This document shows positions 1 to 13,200 of a stretch of DNA of 64,000 nt, in pieces. This stretch comes from Limanda limanda (Eukaryota > Chordata > Actinopteri > Pleuronectiformes > Pleuronectidae). The DNA lies in assembly GCF_963576545.1 (NCBI RefSeq), contig NC_083651.1, forward strand, positions 17,159,580 through 17,223,579, given 5' to 3'. Under the pieces are notes generated by a model. It saw nothing but the letters and a program-made list of their open reading frames with translations. It made no database searches and was not told where the DNA came from. Within the stretch, counting starts at the first letter, position 1. Every line of letters begins with the position of its first letter. Made by a program: the position numbers and the translations under genes.

Positions 1-893
1 ACATTGTTCAATTGTAATTTTTTGCAATCAATAATCTGTGTTATCTGTGTATAACATTTGTTATTCTTGTTTATCTGCTCCACACAACATCACATTTGAC
101 TCTACCTGAGGTTTCTGCATTTAGTTAAATAAAGTGTTTTTTTGTAAGTTTTCCTAAATCTTGTTGAGTGTTAAGGGCAGAGTGATTTGTGAATATGGGC
201 CATTCAAATAAAAAATGTATTTTATTTGATGTAGCATTTCTGATCTAAGCTTGTAAGTCATTCCAGAGTTTTGGGGCCTGTACTGCAAACGCTCAGTGGC
301 CTTCAGTCACCAATCAAGCTCTAGAATTACATATAGCTGTCGGTGGCAAAAATATTTAGAAAGAAAACCACAAGTAATAAAACAAAATATAATAAAATAT
401 ACACCTAAAATATAAATTATAAACTGAAATACAATATATTACTGAAATGAGAGAATGATAGAAGATGAAGAGAAGGTAGGTAATACAGAATAGTGGTAGT
501 GCAAATATTGCAAGGGAGCTATCGAAGGACTATATCCAAATATATCAAACATATTACATCACTGATCTAAGATTTTGATTATTAAATGTAAAGTTGAAAT
601 GTTTAAATTGTATTTTTTGTGTTGATATTCATGGGGAGGGGAGGATTTGTAGTTTCCATGATTCACCACACGATGTCACTGCAGACAAATGAAACACTTG
701 TTAGAAGGAAGTTGAAAACAACAACAAGAAACGCTGGTGTGGTTTTTGTGTAGCTTATTACACACAACAAACCAACGAGCTTTTTGTGTTGTTAATGGAG
801 ATATGATTGTGTTACGTGAACATGGGCTCCGTGCAGTTTCCTCAGGATCCTCCGCAGGGAAGGTAAAGTGAGAGCATCACACAGAGAGAGAAG

Positions 894-931
<38 letters not shown>

Positions 932-1206
932 CGCCCCCCACTTCTCCAGATCTCAGTCTCGGATGCACCGAGGGAAAAAAGTTGTGTAGCCTACGATCAT
1001 GTGAGGAGGGAAATGATTTAGATGTGTTGGAGTGTGGGGTTCAGAGTCAGGAGGAGCACACACACAAAGAGACACACACCGCACCACACTGCGATGCGCT
1101 GCGTAAAGAGACAGAGGACCTAAACGGGAACATGGATCATTTATCCAAACACAATGTGTGCGCAAAGGGCTCCACAACACAACTCGCCCTGCCTGTGTGA
1201 ACACTG
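1..1206 (+). promoter_or_regulatory. cobll1: Upstream region and probable 5' leader of cobll1
   Basis: Positions 1-780 are AT-rich with no gene; 228-345 resembles a common teleost repeat. A (GA)n tract at about 884-931 precedes a GC-richer segment. A 110-codon ORF (868-1200) full of Arg/Glu from the GA tract ends 6 nt before the proposed cobll1 ATG and in the same frame, so it would act as an upstream ORF if the leader starts before 868. No TATA box stands out and the transcription start is not determined. Confidence 0.4.
884..931. repeat. (GA)n simple repeat
   Basis: An almost uninterrupted GA/GAGAA run in the likely 5' leader or promoter of cobll1. Such tracts are purine-strand mirror repeats. 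I infer no function. Confidence 0.85.
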
Positions 1207-1247
1207 ATGGAAGTGGACAACTGCATCGACCACCGACTGCATTCATG
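1207..1247 (+). CDS. cobll1: cobll1 coding exon 1 (proposed start)
   Basis: ATG at 1207 is the first ATG after an in-frame TGA at 1198-1200. The exon ends at a strong donor (ATG|GTAAGA) in phase 2 and joins exon 2 in frame across a 233-bp intron, adding 32 residues ahead of the next candidate start. The Kozak context has G at +4 but C at -3. Alternative starts are the in-frame ATGs at 1503 and 1515 in exon 2, in which case this exon is 5' UTR. Confidence 0.55.
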
Positions 1248-4200
1248 GTAAGAGACGGATCACTCGATACCTAGTGAGAAGGAGAGAAGGAGTGAGAAGG
1301 AGAAGAACAATCTGTTGATGTGGAGACTAGAGAAGATGATCTCTTGAGGGATTCGCCCACATTTCAGTGTTGATGTTCGCATCAGCTCAGACTGACCTGC
1401 ACAACATTCAGTGTGTGAGCTGCTGCTGCTGCTGCTGCTGGGAATGACCTGTGCCTTTTGTGTTTGTGTGTGTTTTTTAGTCCGAGGGATTGTGTTAAAC
1501 CTATGAGTTTCGTCATGGATGATCACGGATCCCTGCCCCATCCACGGAGCTCAGCTCTGAGGTATGTTCAGTGTATCTGTCATATGGATCAGCAGCTGCT
1601 GCCTTCTCTGTTTGTTTTATCACAGGGAAAATCAAGAAGAACTAATGGGAGCATGTGAGTCCAAGAGCCTTTTATACTGTTAGAGGCCTAAATAGGTTAT
1701 TTTATTTTGTATCCATCCTTTATTTTAAGAGGAAGGTTGTGTCACTCGTCAATGTGGCAGCAATGAAGTAAAGTAGAGCCTTATCTTGGCCAAACAGTTC
1801 CCTAAGAAACCACATTTATATTCATGACGTCCAGTGTTTTTTATTTAGATCTGCACTAAATTGCACACACTAATAAATATCAGTCCCGTAAACATGCTGG
1901 GTTCTTCTCATCACGATCCATGAGTCCTTCTCTGACAAATCAAAATGTGGAAAAATGCTCACGTAGTGTTAAAGGACAAAAAAAGGATCCAACCTTTAAT
2001 GGGTTCCTCCTTGGGTCTTGCTCCACCCCTCCACAAAATGTCATCGGTCTGGTAGTTTATACATTATCGTGCTAACAAACAAACAAACAAGCAAATTCAG
2101 ACGAAAACACAACCTCAATGATAAAGCTTCAAGTAAAAATAAAAGTAGGGACAAAATAAACACACAGAAACATACTAAAAACACAGCAAACAGATTAAAA
2201 ACCAGAGATCATACGAAGAAACATGTATAGCAATCAGTGGCTAAAATGATTTATGGAGAATATAATGCACATTTTCTATAAAAACTTATAGAAAACTTGA
2301 CTTTAAAAGATTTTCAAATGGGCCAAGAGAGGGTAATGATTCAATAAGTTTAGGATATCTTGCAGCTCATTCCAAACATGTGGAGACTGAAAGCAAAAGG
2401 CACATTTACCCCACTATTAAAAACTCAAATAAAAAAATTGTATTAAGGAAGGCCCAGAAGTTGTCAGTTTTTTTTTCAATGTACACATCGCACAAAATCC
2501 AGTACATCTCTCCGCGAGCGTCAATCGGAAGGAAAGACCCGGTGGTTTCCTCCCCAAGTTGTTTAAGGCACGAGCATAATGCCACCTTTGTAAATATGAA
2601 TCCATCTGCACACACACACACACACAATTTCAACACATTCTTTTGACCCAGTCCGAATGCAGCAAAGTCACAGTTGTTGCAGACGTTTCAACCTTTGAAC
2701 TCTGCTCATTTCCTGCTCTGAGTTTTTTTTTTTTTTTTTAACTGAGAAATTGCCTTGACCATATGCAGAGGTCATGGGAAGTATTCTGCAGGCAAAACAT
2801 TCGACCTCCTCTGTCTCTGTGATGAGCAGGACCATCTTTTCTGTTTCTCTGAGGAAGTCTTGCATCTGCTGGACTTGAAACCGATATTCTATGAAGCACT
2901 CGTTTGTCATGCCCAATAGTCAGAGAGTTCACGGTGAAAATACCAAAAATAAGTGCTGTGAATATATGACACAATGGAATTTCCCATCAGTTTTGGTTCA
3001 CGAGTTTAGAGATGATGTCAGCTGCTTTTATTCCAGTGGTTGGAATCATTTAAAAAAAAAAAAAAAAAAAAAGGGGAGTGAGTTTCCAGACTTTTTTTTT
3101 TTCTTTAATCTGCAGTCACTACTTTGGCATTCAGGAGAGATCTACCAAGTTTTTGAGATTTTAATTAGAGGTGAGAATTCAAACATATGATAGTTTCCAA
3201 TCCAGGATTCCATGAGAGGGAAGTTTCCACCCCTGCCCTGCATAATTAAATTTTCCTTTCTTGGAAAAATAAAACTTCTTGGTGTTGCTCGCAGTCATAT
3301 TTCATAAGTGTTTTGTAATCTGGGAGCGTGGCCACACTCCCTGGCAGCGGCAAGCAGCAGACTACCTAAATCACTCTGTGGTCTGACTGTTTTAAGTAAA
3401 CCACACTCTTCCATAAGCTGCTGGGGTGTGGGCGAAGGGACACATGTTCCCAGTCTTATTTGTGGCTTCTTATATTTGGAGCCAATATATGTTATATGTG
3501 GAGCTTTGCCAAATGCAGTCACATAGGAATCTTTCCTCGTGACCTCATATTTATAGTTTTTTCTTCTATTTTTCGGGCTCAGTTACAAATAAATTTCAAG
3601 ATTTTATTTTGACTTCAATCAGAACCTTAATTGGAACAGGATTTACCTGAGGCAAGGAGGTTCTGTTTGAGTTTAGCCGCATTACGCCAACACGACAAGA
3701 CAGATACCCCGAAAATTGGTGGAAGGATGCATTACGGGTCAGGAAATACTTATTTTTTTTCAGATTTGAATAAATAAATGAATAAATAATCAAATAAATG
3801 TCTTTGTTTGCCACAGAAATCATTATATTTAAAGGGATAGCTGCATCGCAAGACACTTGTGTGTACGTGCCCAACTGTATCTGAAACTATGAGGTCTGAC
3901 TATCTTAGAGGATGCTAACAACTTTAGGGACGATAGCGCTGCCGAAGCTAGTTGAGCAAAATCCCAAGTGAGAGATCTGTCACGTCATGATGACTGGCAG
4001 GATTCAATGGATTTTCATGATATTTTGTGGAGGGGTTGGTCATGAACTAAGGAAGATCCCAATAAGTTTATGGAGATTGATTTGAAAAGAACCGACATGT
4101 TTAGGGGACTAATATTTATGTTTTGTGTGCAATGCTGTGCAGATCCAAATAACGATCCAGATCTTTTGAATTTAAATGTGGTTTCACAAGAGGAATGTTG

Positions 4201-7200
4201 GGCCTTGGTGGAGGTACGAACTCTGCTGAGTGGCATTCTAGTTTCTATTTCCGTCTCTCTAAATGTATCAAGACGCACAAGTCTTCCTTCGTTTGTATTC
4301 TTAACAGTGCACAGCTTGGAGCTCGCAGCCCTGCTAAATTGGACACACCTTAAACCATGATCTCACATGGCTGGCTTTCTTCAGGGCACAATGTGGAATT
4401 AGTTAAGGTATCGTGAATCCCCACAGCTGTTTCCCCGACATGCAGGCAGTCCAAGGGCACAGCTGCTCACATGAGGCCACAGATGAAAATCAGACTGACT
4501 GGAGATAGCTGAAGAAGATGGGCACGTCGGAGTGGAAACAGAAACGATGAAGATTGAAAAGAAAAACCCAGGGCTTTGAGTGGACTGAAGCATATTTCAG
4601 TATTCCTCCTTGAGATTATGCTCGGAGACAACAAAGCTGTCTTCATTCAGGAGGAGACTTAATGTGGCCCACAGCATGCTGCCCTCTCAGAGCCTACTCA
4701 CATCAGCTGGGGCCAAAAAGCAAGATGAAAGATGTCATTCAAACACACCCGCCCACTATAGAGGCAATAAAGCAGAAAGGAAAATCAGCGTTAAGCTCGG
4801 GCCTGTTGATGAGCTGGTGGATCATTTCTGCTTCACGGGGCTAAAACAGACAAAATGGCCAACAACAAGGGGAAGGGGGGGGGGTGTGAAGAATGTCTGG
4901 TCTTTGTTGCCACACTGAAACCAACGCACTGACCGTAAATACCAGTGAATACTCCTCACTGGACAGTTATGGGCATTATGAAACGCAGCGTGTTGGCATT
5001 TACAGTCATTTCCTTTAAACCTCTGAAGTAGACACAACTAATAAGTGTTTGTGTATGAGAGGGTTGTGCACGGCGGCATATTTAAACAGATCGGCTGCAC
5101 AGATTCCGTCTGTACACTGACTGAACAGACTAGAGGACTTGGCCCCTCATTGTTTCTGTTATGCGCTCTTCCAGGGCACGACAGTTGGACGCCTCCCACT
5201 CTCGGCCTGTCGAAAACGAGCCAACATGAATGCGACCTTTGTGCGCGCTCAATGGGAACTTTTATTTATCTCCAATAACATTCAGACATTTTACGTGACA
5301 AAGAAACAAATTGCCTTGTTTGGTTTGACCTTTATTATCAGTGTTTGTCTTGTTCAGATGAGATACTGAATGTGTGGAGAAGGCACCGGGCCCCTCACGT
5401 CTGGCACTGGTTGAGTAAACTGCGGTTTTGTTTAACGAGACGTTGACAAGCTGTATAGCAAATTATCCAACTGATGACAAATCATGGAGCCAAGCTTAAA
5501 CCAACCAGGCACAAGATGGGGAAGTGTTATTCACCCAGAAGCTTGTGCACGTGGGTTCTGTGGCGAATGTAGCGTGCGGACAATACTGTCTCATCATCAA
5601 CCGTCCTTATTATGCAAGCAAATTGGTGGGTGAAGCAACTTTGCATTAAAGATCCAGTCTCTTTGTTTCTATTGCAGCTGTATTTCATAATGTACTATGA
5701 CTGAGGTGCTACTTTTGCATTAAACTGCAGAATCTGGTTGAGTAGAAATACACAAACTTGTAAATTTAGGTCATAAATAGCTCAGTCGGGCCTTTTTCGT
5801 CCTCTGACCACGACTTCAAAAGATCAGGACGGACGGATGTTGTTCTTGCTTTTGTGAGAAATGGGTGTAACCCCAGTGACAATGAGACAAAATGTGGAGT
5901 TTTCTTTTTGTTTTCCACAGCTCAAGGGGTTGTGCAACTCTGAATATTTGGTTTACACCGAACAATGAAGGAAGACACTGGATGTGGCCGTTTTGGTGCA
6001 GAATCCGGAACCTCAGTTCACACGATCTGATGGAGAGAACGCTTTTGAAAGATTTCCTGCTGCAGACAATACTGCATTGTTTCAGATGAAAGTCAGTGTG
6101 ATAGTTATAATTATGACTCAAAGGGGAAAGCTTTTTCTCTCTGCAAACTTTTTTTACCTTCTTGACACGTTTGTTGAATTGAAAAATATGAATTTCTGCA
6201 TAAACAGGCGCCAAAACGTACATTGTGCGCATATCAGGGAACTAACACTGGAACCCGTGCACCTGTGATATCAGCAGATTTTATCGGCCAACCGATGTAT
6301 CGCTCGGCTCTAATCTTAGATCTCATTGCCCAACCGGCTGGAGGTCATAGTGGCCTGCGATCTTACTCTGCCTCTGCTGTAGTGTCAGACACCTGAGTGC
6401 AAGCGTGAGCTCCACAGGGAATAAGTAACACAGTTAAAATGAGCTGGATCATGAAAACACTGACTGGCACAGAGATTTCTCCGAATGCTACATGTTGGTG
6501 TTGAGGACACTCGGGGGGGATTGAGTTGATCCAGGCCTGCGCTGGAAAAAACACTGTGGGAAAAAGTTTTTTTGTTTTGCCCTGCAATAATAAACAGTAC
6601 ACAACGGAAGTGGGAAGTTCTCATCGGGTCCCAGTGGCCCCCCCCCCCCCCACCTCCCTAATCTCTCCTCACCCTGCACAGTTTACACCATGATGCTAAT
6701 GGCCTTTCCAGACCCTCTTTAAAAAAAAAACAGAGTTTGCTCTGAGTGACTTCTCATCAAATTACCAGCTGTGGGTCTGTGGCCCCATGTTTTGTCTTCT
6801 CTCAGGGACACCCCCCCACACACACACACTACCACCACCACCAGTCTAACTTAACTCCTCCTTCCCGCTCCCACACACCGACATCTCCGCTCGCCACTTA
6901 GCCTCCTTATCAGTGAAGGTATTCTGTGCTGGTTGTTTGCAGAGCGGGGCGAACATTCTTAAGTGAAAGTGTACGGCCGCCGACTTGTTTCACAATGGAA
7001 AGTCAAAGTTATTGCTTCCGTATCAGGCACTGAACAGTCTGCTGGACAAAGCCCTCGAGCTTTATCAAGCGCTTCAATCACATTTGCAGGAAAACAATAT
7101 TCAAAGTGGAAGTCATAGGGTTCCAGACAATATGTTTGAAACTTTATTTTTAACTTTTTAATCGGATGCTTTGTGATCACAGGAAAGTCACAACAGGCTC

Positions 7201-10200
7201 CTAATGAGGCTCAAAGGCAAGGTCACAGCTCAAGATTGTAATAATCTTTTCAAAGCAAAGGAAGCAGAGATAAAAATGTTTATTCACTGAATATTTAAAG
7301 TACTCAAAGTATGTATATGCAGCTAAAACAGGCCTGTATGCTCATGTATGGGGAGAGTAATGAAGACCGGGTCTGCTGAGGTAGCCCCGTTATTACCTCT
7401 GCCAGTGAGGTGATGTTCTCACCCCTGTCCTTTAAGTTTTCATGGTTGGTTTGTTTGAAAGCAAGATTCCTAGAAAACAACTGAATTGATAAGCATTAGA
7501 CCTGGTGGAAGCACTTGGTATGGATCTGGGAGGAATACATTAAAGTTTAGTCATATCCAGGGGCGGAGCCAGGTGTTTTAACATTGTGAGATAGAGCTTT
7601 TTCCTTTATCTCTCAGAGAACAATTCATTAGATGAAAAATAATCAGGCATGTTTAGGGAACTGATATCTATAATTGTGGGTGAAATTAGGTGCAGCTTAA
7701 TTGAATTTTAGACGACTGCTTATTTCATCAGCAACTCATACGTTTCCCCATTGAAGACTGAGTTTCTAGTTGTTTTGTTATATTTCAATCTGTTGATTAA
7801 ATTAACAATGAAAACATCTGCTTTCTCGGCCAGGATCCGTTAAGTGCCAGGTGCTGACGGCCTCTTTTGACAGCTCTTATTGAAAAAAGCATCCGGATTG
7901 CCCTCATGAATATCTGTGTTGACATCAGGATATTGTTGTAGTCACAGCTTTTGTTTCATTCTGCGTATTCCTAGTGGAACAGTGTTATCTGGAATCGTAG
8001 CTGATTATCGATCAGATAGTTTTAGGCCTTGAAGTGAGGAACAATGATCAAATTGTCACCGAACAAACGTGAGGCCCGTCAGTGTTCAATAGGAGGAAGG
8101 GCCTGCTGTCAGGAAGTTGAGTTTCATGTCTGTGTTAGTTTGAAACACTATTGTGTTGTTATGCTCAACTAACAAGTCCTCTAACATGGTTTGGAAGTGA
8201 GTCAGTTGTGTAGAACTAAGGTGTGGTTCAGAAAAGTTGGCCGAGTTTCTCATCGCATTTCATTGTGAAAAGTAAATAGAGGAGAATTATCTGATTAAAT
8301 TAGGGAGTGGGAGGATTGCAAAACTGTGAGAGGAAGCTAATGGAGATAAGAGAAACCTTTTTAATTCTCCTCCACTCATGATAGAAAACACATCATGATC
8401 ACTCAGCCTATCTACACCAGTCTTTAGCCATCGAGAGCTCTTGGGCTGCAGCTTTCACTGTTGCTCCTCTGGCCCCACCCACAGGTTCATGTCTGCACAG
8501 GGAGGCAAAGCTGCTTACCTTTCTGCTCATGACCTCAGGGGGAGGCAGCTCCCGACAGCGCCGGAGCTCAGAGACGCACGGAGGAGGCCGATGGGATTTG
8601 GTTCAGGGGAGACATATTTCTGATGTCACAGCTTGGGTGTGGCATTAAAGGTGGGCCACTTTTTTGATTTTTTTTTGAAAACCTACACTGATACTGTTTA
8701 GTCTGTCTGAGTTCCGATGGGAGACAATCGCAGCAGCATGGAAATGATTTGAGCGGACACGGCGTCAGACAGACAGAGAGGTAAGAGAGCGTGGAATGGA
8801 GGGTTGGCAAAGTGAGAGGAAAAGCAGGTCTGTCACACCTGCACTCTACGTATCTGCTTCTCATTGTTATGTCTATAGTATTATCTTAACACAGCAGTGC
8901 CGTCACCGAACTCCTCTGAAAGTGTCACACAGCAACGTCAAATAGATTTTTTGCGCTTTTATTCTTATCATACAGACAGTTTAATAAGACCGTGGCATGT
9001 GTTTTGACTTGAAGAGGAAGGTGTGTTGGACCTGCTGCACTCTGGCATGTTTGAACCTGTACATTTGACTGTACAGCCAGTGCACCGCTGCCTGTGGGGT
9101 TGTGTGCTTTGGTCCCCGGAGCATTGAATTGTTGCTCTCGTTTCTTAGAATAATCTTTGTGTTGTCAGAATGTGTGCCCGGGCAGAAGGACCCTTGTTGG
9201 AATCTTGTTTGTTGTTCTGGTACATGAAGCCATCGTGAACAAGAAATCCCTCAGGGGCCGTCCTGCTGCTCAGCAGCTGCTAACATACCGCAGTAGGCAT
9301 TCTGCATAATCCCCAGACCCTCAGAGGGAAGTCTCTACCAGTGCTTTGGTCCGGTTTCTCCTCTGGGCTGCTCCCACTTGATCATTGTTATGTTTGATCA
9401 AGGACTTTGCCTGAAGGGAATTTATTGGATTGGGTGGAGAAAAGCAAACAGAAGTGACTGAGATGTTTCTGGTAAAAGTCATGCCAGCTGGAATACTGTC
9501 TAAACTAATGCAGGGAAATTTCATTTTTGAGAAAGGACAGTATTGTATTTCCACCATTCTTTAAACCCTCCCCCCTCTGCTGCTGTCATTCTGTCTGTTT
9601 CACACATAAGCACTGAAGTATTTCAAGTATTTTTACACGAGATGTAGCATCTGGATCTTCTGCAGGCCTTTATCATTTTGAGGCTCATCAGTAAAGATTT
9701 AGCTGGACTCTTACCAGGCCTTTTTTAACTTTTGGAGACTTGCAGGCTTTTCTCAACTGCTTCAAGCTGTGAAGCACGTTTTTGTCAGGTGTGTGGCACA
9801 ACACCAGACATCTGTTTGAACTGGCGCACATATTCAACTCACAAATCGATTTATGGCTGTTGTTAAATCCATCACAGGAAGCCATCATAGTTTGCAGTGT
9901 TAATTTGGATATTTGAGTCCATTTGTTTGCACCAGTGAAGTTCACATAAACATCGTAGGGTGAAACAGTAAATGGCAGATCGACAGCAGGCCTGTTATTT
10001 CCTTGTAGCCTGTGATCAGGCCTGCCAGGAACGGGTCCTGTGCGATTGAATGGGCTTGTCTGTGAGCGTCGGACCTTCCAGGGAAACCCGGTGAATGAGG
10101 CATCAGCACAGTCAAGCTTCAACACGTCTCCTCACATTCAGCAGCACATCCTGGGCTTCTGAAAAAAACAAAACATACAGGCCTGGAAGCCAAAAACAAA

Positions 10201-13200
10201 CCAGCCTGTGTGTCTGTGTCTGTCGCAGCCTCGAGGTGTCTTGATGAAATCACTGATGACACAGCTGTATAAACTTTGCTGACCCTGAACCTGAGGAGTG
10301 GGGGTTGTGCATCTTTTCCCCCGTGTTAATATATTAATTGTTCACAGTTGAATGTCACGTGACCGTTTTTATTTCCATTTATAGCAAATAATATAAGAAC
10401 CGGATCAATTCTAAATATATCTTCTTACAAGGTCCAGTTTTAGACCATTTGTCACAATGTGTGGAAAAAGACAAGGTTACAATCCCATTGCCAAATAAAG
10501 AGCCAGATTCATGAAACTGGGACTTTGTACCCAGTGGAGACCACAGAGTAAATGTCTGTTTTAACTGGTCTCTCTGTTTACTTGCTCTGCAGGGAATTCA
10601 TGGTCATCGTGCTGGTTTCACATCAACAATTTCTTATCTGTGTGGTATTATTTATCTCGCCCTCGTAGAGGTCGACTTTTGATTATTCACAAGCCTTAAA
10701 TGTGTTAAACACCACTGCTGGTCTCTGGAGGTGGACGAGTCACAGTTTCTGTGGCATCCCATAATAGTAAACGATAGTGTTGGATACAATTAACAACATG
10801 CTGACAGTTTATCTGTTTTTTTTCAATCCTCCAGGGGGCTAAATGTTGGGACCCGGGGGGGAAGTACCACCCTGTTCTGCATCTGAGTACTCCACAGATG
10901 TTATGTAAATCAGCCTGTTTCATCATGTAGCTCCATGTGAAGGGGAAATTTGAGTTATGTGTGAACATCGTTAAATGTGATGGGGACAATGAATATAGAC
11001 AGCAGATATCATGGGAATACTGACATGATTTATTTAGTTTTGGGGATGCTCAGATAAACCATACAGGATTAAACCAGATTTTCTCCAGGTGAAGCAATTT
11101 GAGGCACAGCTTGCATGTGCTATATTGAGTGATATTTAGTAAGTTTTATGGTCATTTTTATATTGGAAATATGAAATGTAATATGTCAATGTAAAGACTA
11201 TCAACAGACTTCAGACTGCATTTAATCACCATAATCCTTAAATCCTTTAATCCTAATCATTGAAACATATTTAAACGTAAATATCTCATCACAGCTCTAA
11301 AATGTCATCAAAACTGTAAGAGTCATTTTAGTTGATTGTTAATCCTTAGTAAATACCTTTGTTTTACAACCTAGCTGCTAACAGGAGAACTACAGTCTTT
11401 CGATAAACAACATCATATAAAATACATGGCCTAATACATATCTTAAAAGGTTTAAAACAGATTTATCAATAAAGCATCAGTGTGCAGCCTTCTTATTCTT
11501 CCCTCTGAAGTCTCCCTTTTACAACCCAGCAGCTCACTGCAACAGGTTTCACTGGGTTATTTGGTGGAAATGATGACGGACAGATCAAACACGTGTAGTA
11601 CAAAGCTGATTAAAAAAAGAAACAAAAACAAAAATCTAGCTAATCCGATTGATTCATTTTATTTAATCCAATTAAAGACACGTCTCAGGCATCATGCAGC
11701 CTCTCTTACTTTCATGGCGTTATACTGATGTGTGGTGAAGTTTTGTCCTTGTTTAGAATGACTGTAACCATAGTTTGGCTGTAAATTAAATAATGTATGT
11801 CTATTAGTATGTCTGTGTGATTTGCATTTCAAAAAGGATTGTACAAAATGCATATTTGTAAAAATCCTCCAACACAAATATTAGCATGTTAAGAATCCTA
11901 ACTAGTTCAGCCATAGACAATCTTGACTTTTAGCATGAAATAACTTATTATAAACCCAACTTACTGGAAGAATGAACACTTGAACATACATTAGTGTGAT
12001 AAGAACTAGCTAAAATGGCGGTAACAATCTGTGGGTAAATTAAAAATTGGTCCATGTCCCATGAATTAACATAAAGGAGGCCGTTTTCTTAAGCCATACT
12101 GCAGCCAGCCACCAGATAAATAACTCTTTGGCTTAATTTTGGGGGAGCAGTCACGTGATCCATCTTTACACTCATCAGTCTATGGTTATAACTGAGAGTC
12201 ATATTGTTGAGAGAAGATCGTGCAGACCTCTTTCCTCGAGACTCCACGTTACAGTGGAAAGAATAAAGGGTATTTCTAAAAAACATTCAGAAATATCTTT
12301 ACTCAGGATCTAGAAGCGTTCACAAGTAAGGTTGTTTGCCAGTAAAGAAACAAAGGGAAGCAAAGTCTTTGTAGCGTTGCTTAGGTATTTCTGGTACAAT
12401 CTGATTTAGGGGATAGCTTCTTTGGAAGTAGTTTGTAATTCTTAAGAACCTATGAATATTTGCACGTAAACACATAGATGACGTAATGAATTAAGGCAGA
12501 GGTCTTCAACGTTTTTCAGGCCAAGGACCCCCAAACAGGTGGAGAGATGGAGCAGGGACCCCCTACTATATATATTGCATAAAATTGTGTTTTATATTAA
12601 ACTGGACCTAGTGCCATGTTCAACATAACTACCCTGATATTGTGCATTCAATACTAAGCTATTCAAATATTACACGGGTTCATATATTCATGTTTTTAAT
12701 TTAAACATGTGCAAGGTACAGGGTGGCCATGCCACTGCCATTTATAAACATACAGTGGGAACGGAAAGTATTCAGACCCCTTTAAACTTTTCACTCTGTT
12801 TCATTGCAGCCATTTGCTAAAATCTAAAAAAGTTCATTTTATTTCTCATCAATGTACACTTAGCACCCCATCTTGACAGAAAAACTTCAGAAAAACTGAA
12901 ATATCACATGGTCATAAGTATTCAGACCCTTTGCTCAGTATTGAGTAGAAGCACCCTTTTGAGCTAGTACAGCCATGAGTCTTCTTGGGAATGATGTAAC
13001 AAGTTTTTCACACCTGGATTTGGGGATCCTCTGCCATTCTTCCTTGCAGATCCTCTCCAGTTCCGTCAGGTTGGATGGTGAACGTTGGTGGACAGCCATT
13101 TTCAGGTCTCTCCAGAGATGCTCAATTGGGTTTAGGTCAGGGCTCTGGCTGGGCCAGTCAAGAATGGTCACAGAGTTGTTTTCCGAAGCCACTCTTTTGT

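Noticed and set aside
5816..6232. 138-codon minus ORF
   Set aside because: Low-complexity and without family similarity or gene context.
9688..10125. 145-codon minus ORF in cobll1 intron 2
   Set aside because: No recognisable domain, no splice partner, and composition like the surrounding intron.
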